This document shows positions 6,238-6,787 of a stretch of DNA of 6,787 nucleotides, piece by piece. Source of the DNA: Bordetella parapertussis (GTDB taxonomy: Bacteria; Pseudomonadota; Gammaproteobacteria; Burkholderiales; CAIKXV01). Each line of letters opens with the position of its first letter. Position 1 is the first letter of the stretch. The DNA lies in contig CAMDXD010000223.1 in assembly GCA_945877995.1 (NCBI GenBank), positions 1-6,787 on the forward strand. Direction: 5' to 3'. The notes beneath the pieces are model-generated. The model saw nothing but the letters and a program-made list of their open reading frames with translations. It had not been told where the DNA came from and did no database searches. Position numbers and translations under genes: made by a program.

Positions 6238-6266
6238 TTGTGCGCCGCCGCAGATTCGGCTAAAGT
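6238..6266 (+). promoter_or_regulatory. Candidate sigma-70 promoter for the FabG-type gene
   Basis: TTGTGC (6238-6243), a 17-base spacer, then TAAAGT (6261-6266). Matches to TTGACA/TATAAT are 3 of 6 and 4 of 6, with ideal spacing, about 140 bases before the GTG at 6405. It lies downstream of the terminator-like hairpin, so the reductase is probably transcribed separately from ldcA. Confidence 0.35.
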
Positions 6267-6353
6267 CATTTCAGCTGGGCACCCGTTCAGAGGGCCGTGG
6301 CCTCTCCCGGGCCGCTCAATCCGGACCTTTTCGGGGGCTTTCAGCGCTCCGAC

Positions 6354-6366
6354 GTTGCTGCGCAAC
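6354..6366. repeat. Short palindrome GTTGC-TGC-GCAAC
   Basis: Perfect 5-bp arms around TGC, 39 bases before the reductase start. It shares the core TGCTGCGCA with the palindrome at 6159-6172, so the two may be related regulator sites, or both chance. Confidence 0.3.
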
Positions 6367-6392
6367 ACCCATGGCGGCGGCGATCATGACCA

Positions 6393-6398
6393 AGGGAG
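6393..6398 (+). promoter_or_regulatory. Ribosome binding site deciding the GTG start of the SDR gene
   Basis: AGGGAG with a 6-base spacer to GTG 6405. With the in-frame stop just upstream, it makes this non-ATG start secure. Confidence 0.7.
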
Positions 6399-6404
6399 AT
6401 TCGG

Positions 6405-6787
6405 GTGCGCCTGGAAAACAAGGTATCAATCATCACCGGCTCGGCGCGTGGCATCGGCCAGGCGACCGCCTTCAAGTTTGCGCGTGAAGGGGGCAAGGTC
6501 GTCGTCTGTGACCTGACGCCGGAACTGATCGAAGAGACCGTCGCCACCATCCGCACCGCCGGCGGCGAGGCGATCGGCTGCATCGTCGACGTTCGCGACA
6601 TGCATTCCATCCGCAAGATGGTCGACGAGGTCCTGTCCACCTTTGGCCGTATCGACGTGCTGGTGAACAACGCCGGCATCGTCAAGGACGCCCAACTCAA
6701 GAACATGACCGATGAGCAGTTCGACCTGGTGATCGACATCAACCTGAAGGGTGTCTATAACTGCACCCGTGCGGTCGTCGACACGAT
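6405..6787 (+). CDS. FabG-type short-chain dehydrogenase/reductase (5' part, cut by window end)
   Basis: NAD(P)-dependent classical SDR resembling 3-oxoacyl-ACP reductase FabG, presumably reducing a 3-ketoacyl substrate; 127 complete codons are visible. The cofactor loop TGSARGIG is at 11-18, DV at 62-63, NNAG at 88-91 and Asn113 of the Asn-Ser-Tyr-Lys tetrad in INLKGVYNC (112-120). The catalytic Ser and Tyr-xxx-Lys lie outside the window. Asp36 at the end of strand beta-2 (VVVCDL) is the classical-SDR mark of NAD(H) preference, whereas true FabG normally uses NADPH; Arg15 in the glycine loop complicates that. The GTG start is the only in-frame option after the TGA at 6387-6389 and has AGGGAG (6393-6398) six bases upstream. 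No other fab genes are in view, so it may be a housekeeping paralogue, an acetoacetyl-CoA reductase or a catabolic dehydrogenase. Confidence 0.9.
   Translation, partial: MRLENKVSIITGSARGIGQATAFKFAREGGKVVVCDLTPELIEETVATIRTAGGEAIGCIVDVRDMHSIRKMVDEVLSTFGRIDVLVNNAGIVKDAQLKNMTDEQFDLVIDINLKGVYNCTRAVVDT

Overview
This GC-rich, densely coded window looks like chromosomal DNA of a betaproteobacterium. That placement is an inference from base composition, protein similarity to familiar Burkholderiales/Rhodocyclales families, and the adjacent tadA-ldcA pair. No marker gene fixes the genus. I see no rRNA, tRNA, insertion sequence, CRISPR array or phage gene.

The left part (1-2438, minus strand) is one ABC uptake operon in the order substrate-binding protein, ATPase, permease; the permease runs off the left edge. 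All three belong to the phosphonate/phosphite-type (PhnD/PhnC/PhnE) oxyanion importer superfamily. From memory, the binding protein looks closer to the subgroup annotated 'putative selenate ABC transporter substrate-binding protein' than to true phosphonate binders. No C-P lyase or other phosphonate catabolism gene is in view, so the substrate is open: selenate, phosphite, phosphonate or another oxyanion.

The middle (2439-3120) is a 682-base divergent intergenic region. It holds a perfect 16-bp inverted repeat, an AT-rich promoter-like patch pointing toward the transporter, and short coding-like stretches split over three plus-strand frames that may be a decayed small gene.

The right part (3121-6136, plus strand) is a tight gene string: a Qor-type NADPH:quinone oxidoreductase, a YffB-type ArsC/Spx-family thioredoxin-fold protein, the tRNA adenosine deaminase TadA, and the cytoplasmic murein L,D-carboxypeptidase LdcA. 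Spacing is short (10 nt, 56 nt, then a 14-nt overlap), so they are probably co-transcribed, although their functions (redox, thiol chemistry, tRNA wobble modification, peptidoglycan recycling) are unrelated housekeeping roles.

A 268-base spacer (6137-6404) carries a weak terminator-like hairpin, palindromes and a promoter-like element. It precedes a FabG-type short-chain dehydrogenase/reductase whose 5' part ends the window. I find no clear previously undescribed system; the points most worth checking are the transporter substrate and the long intergenic region.
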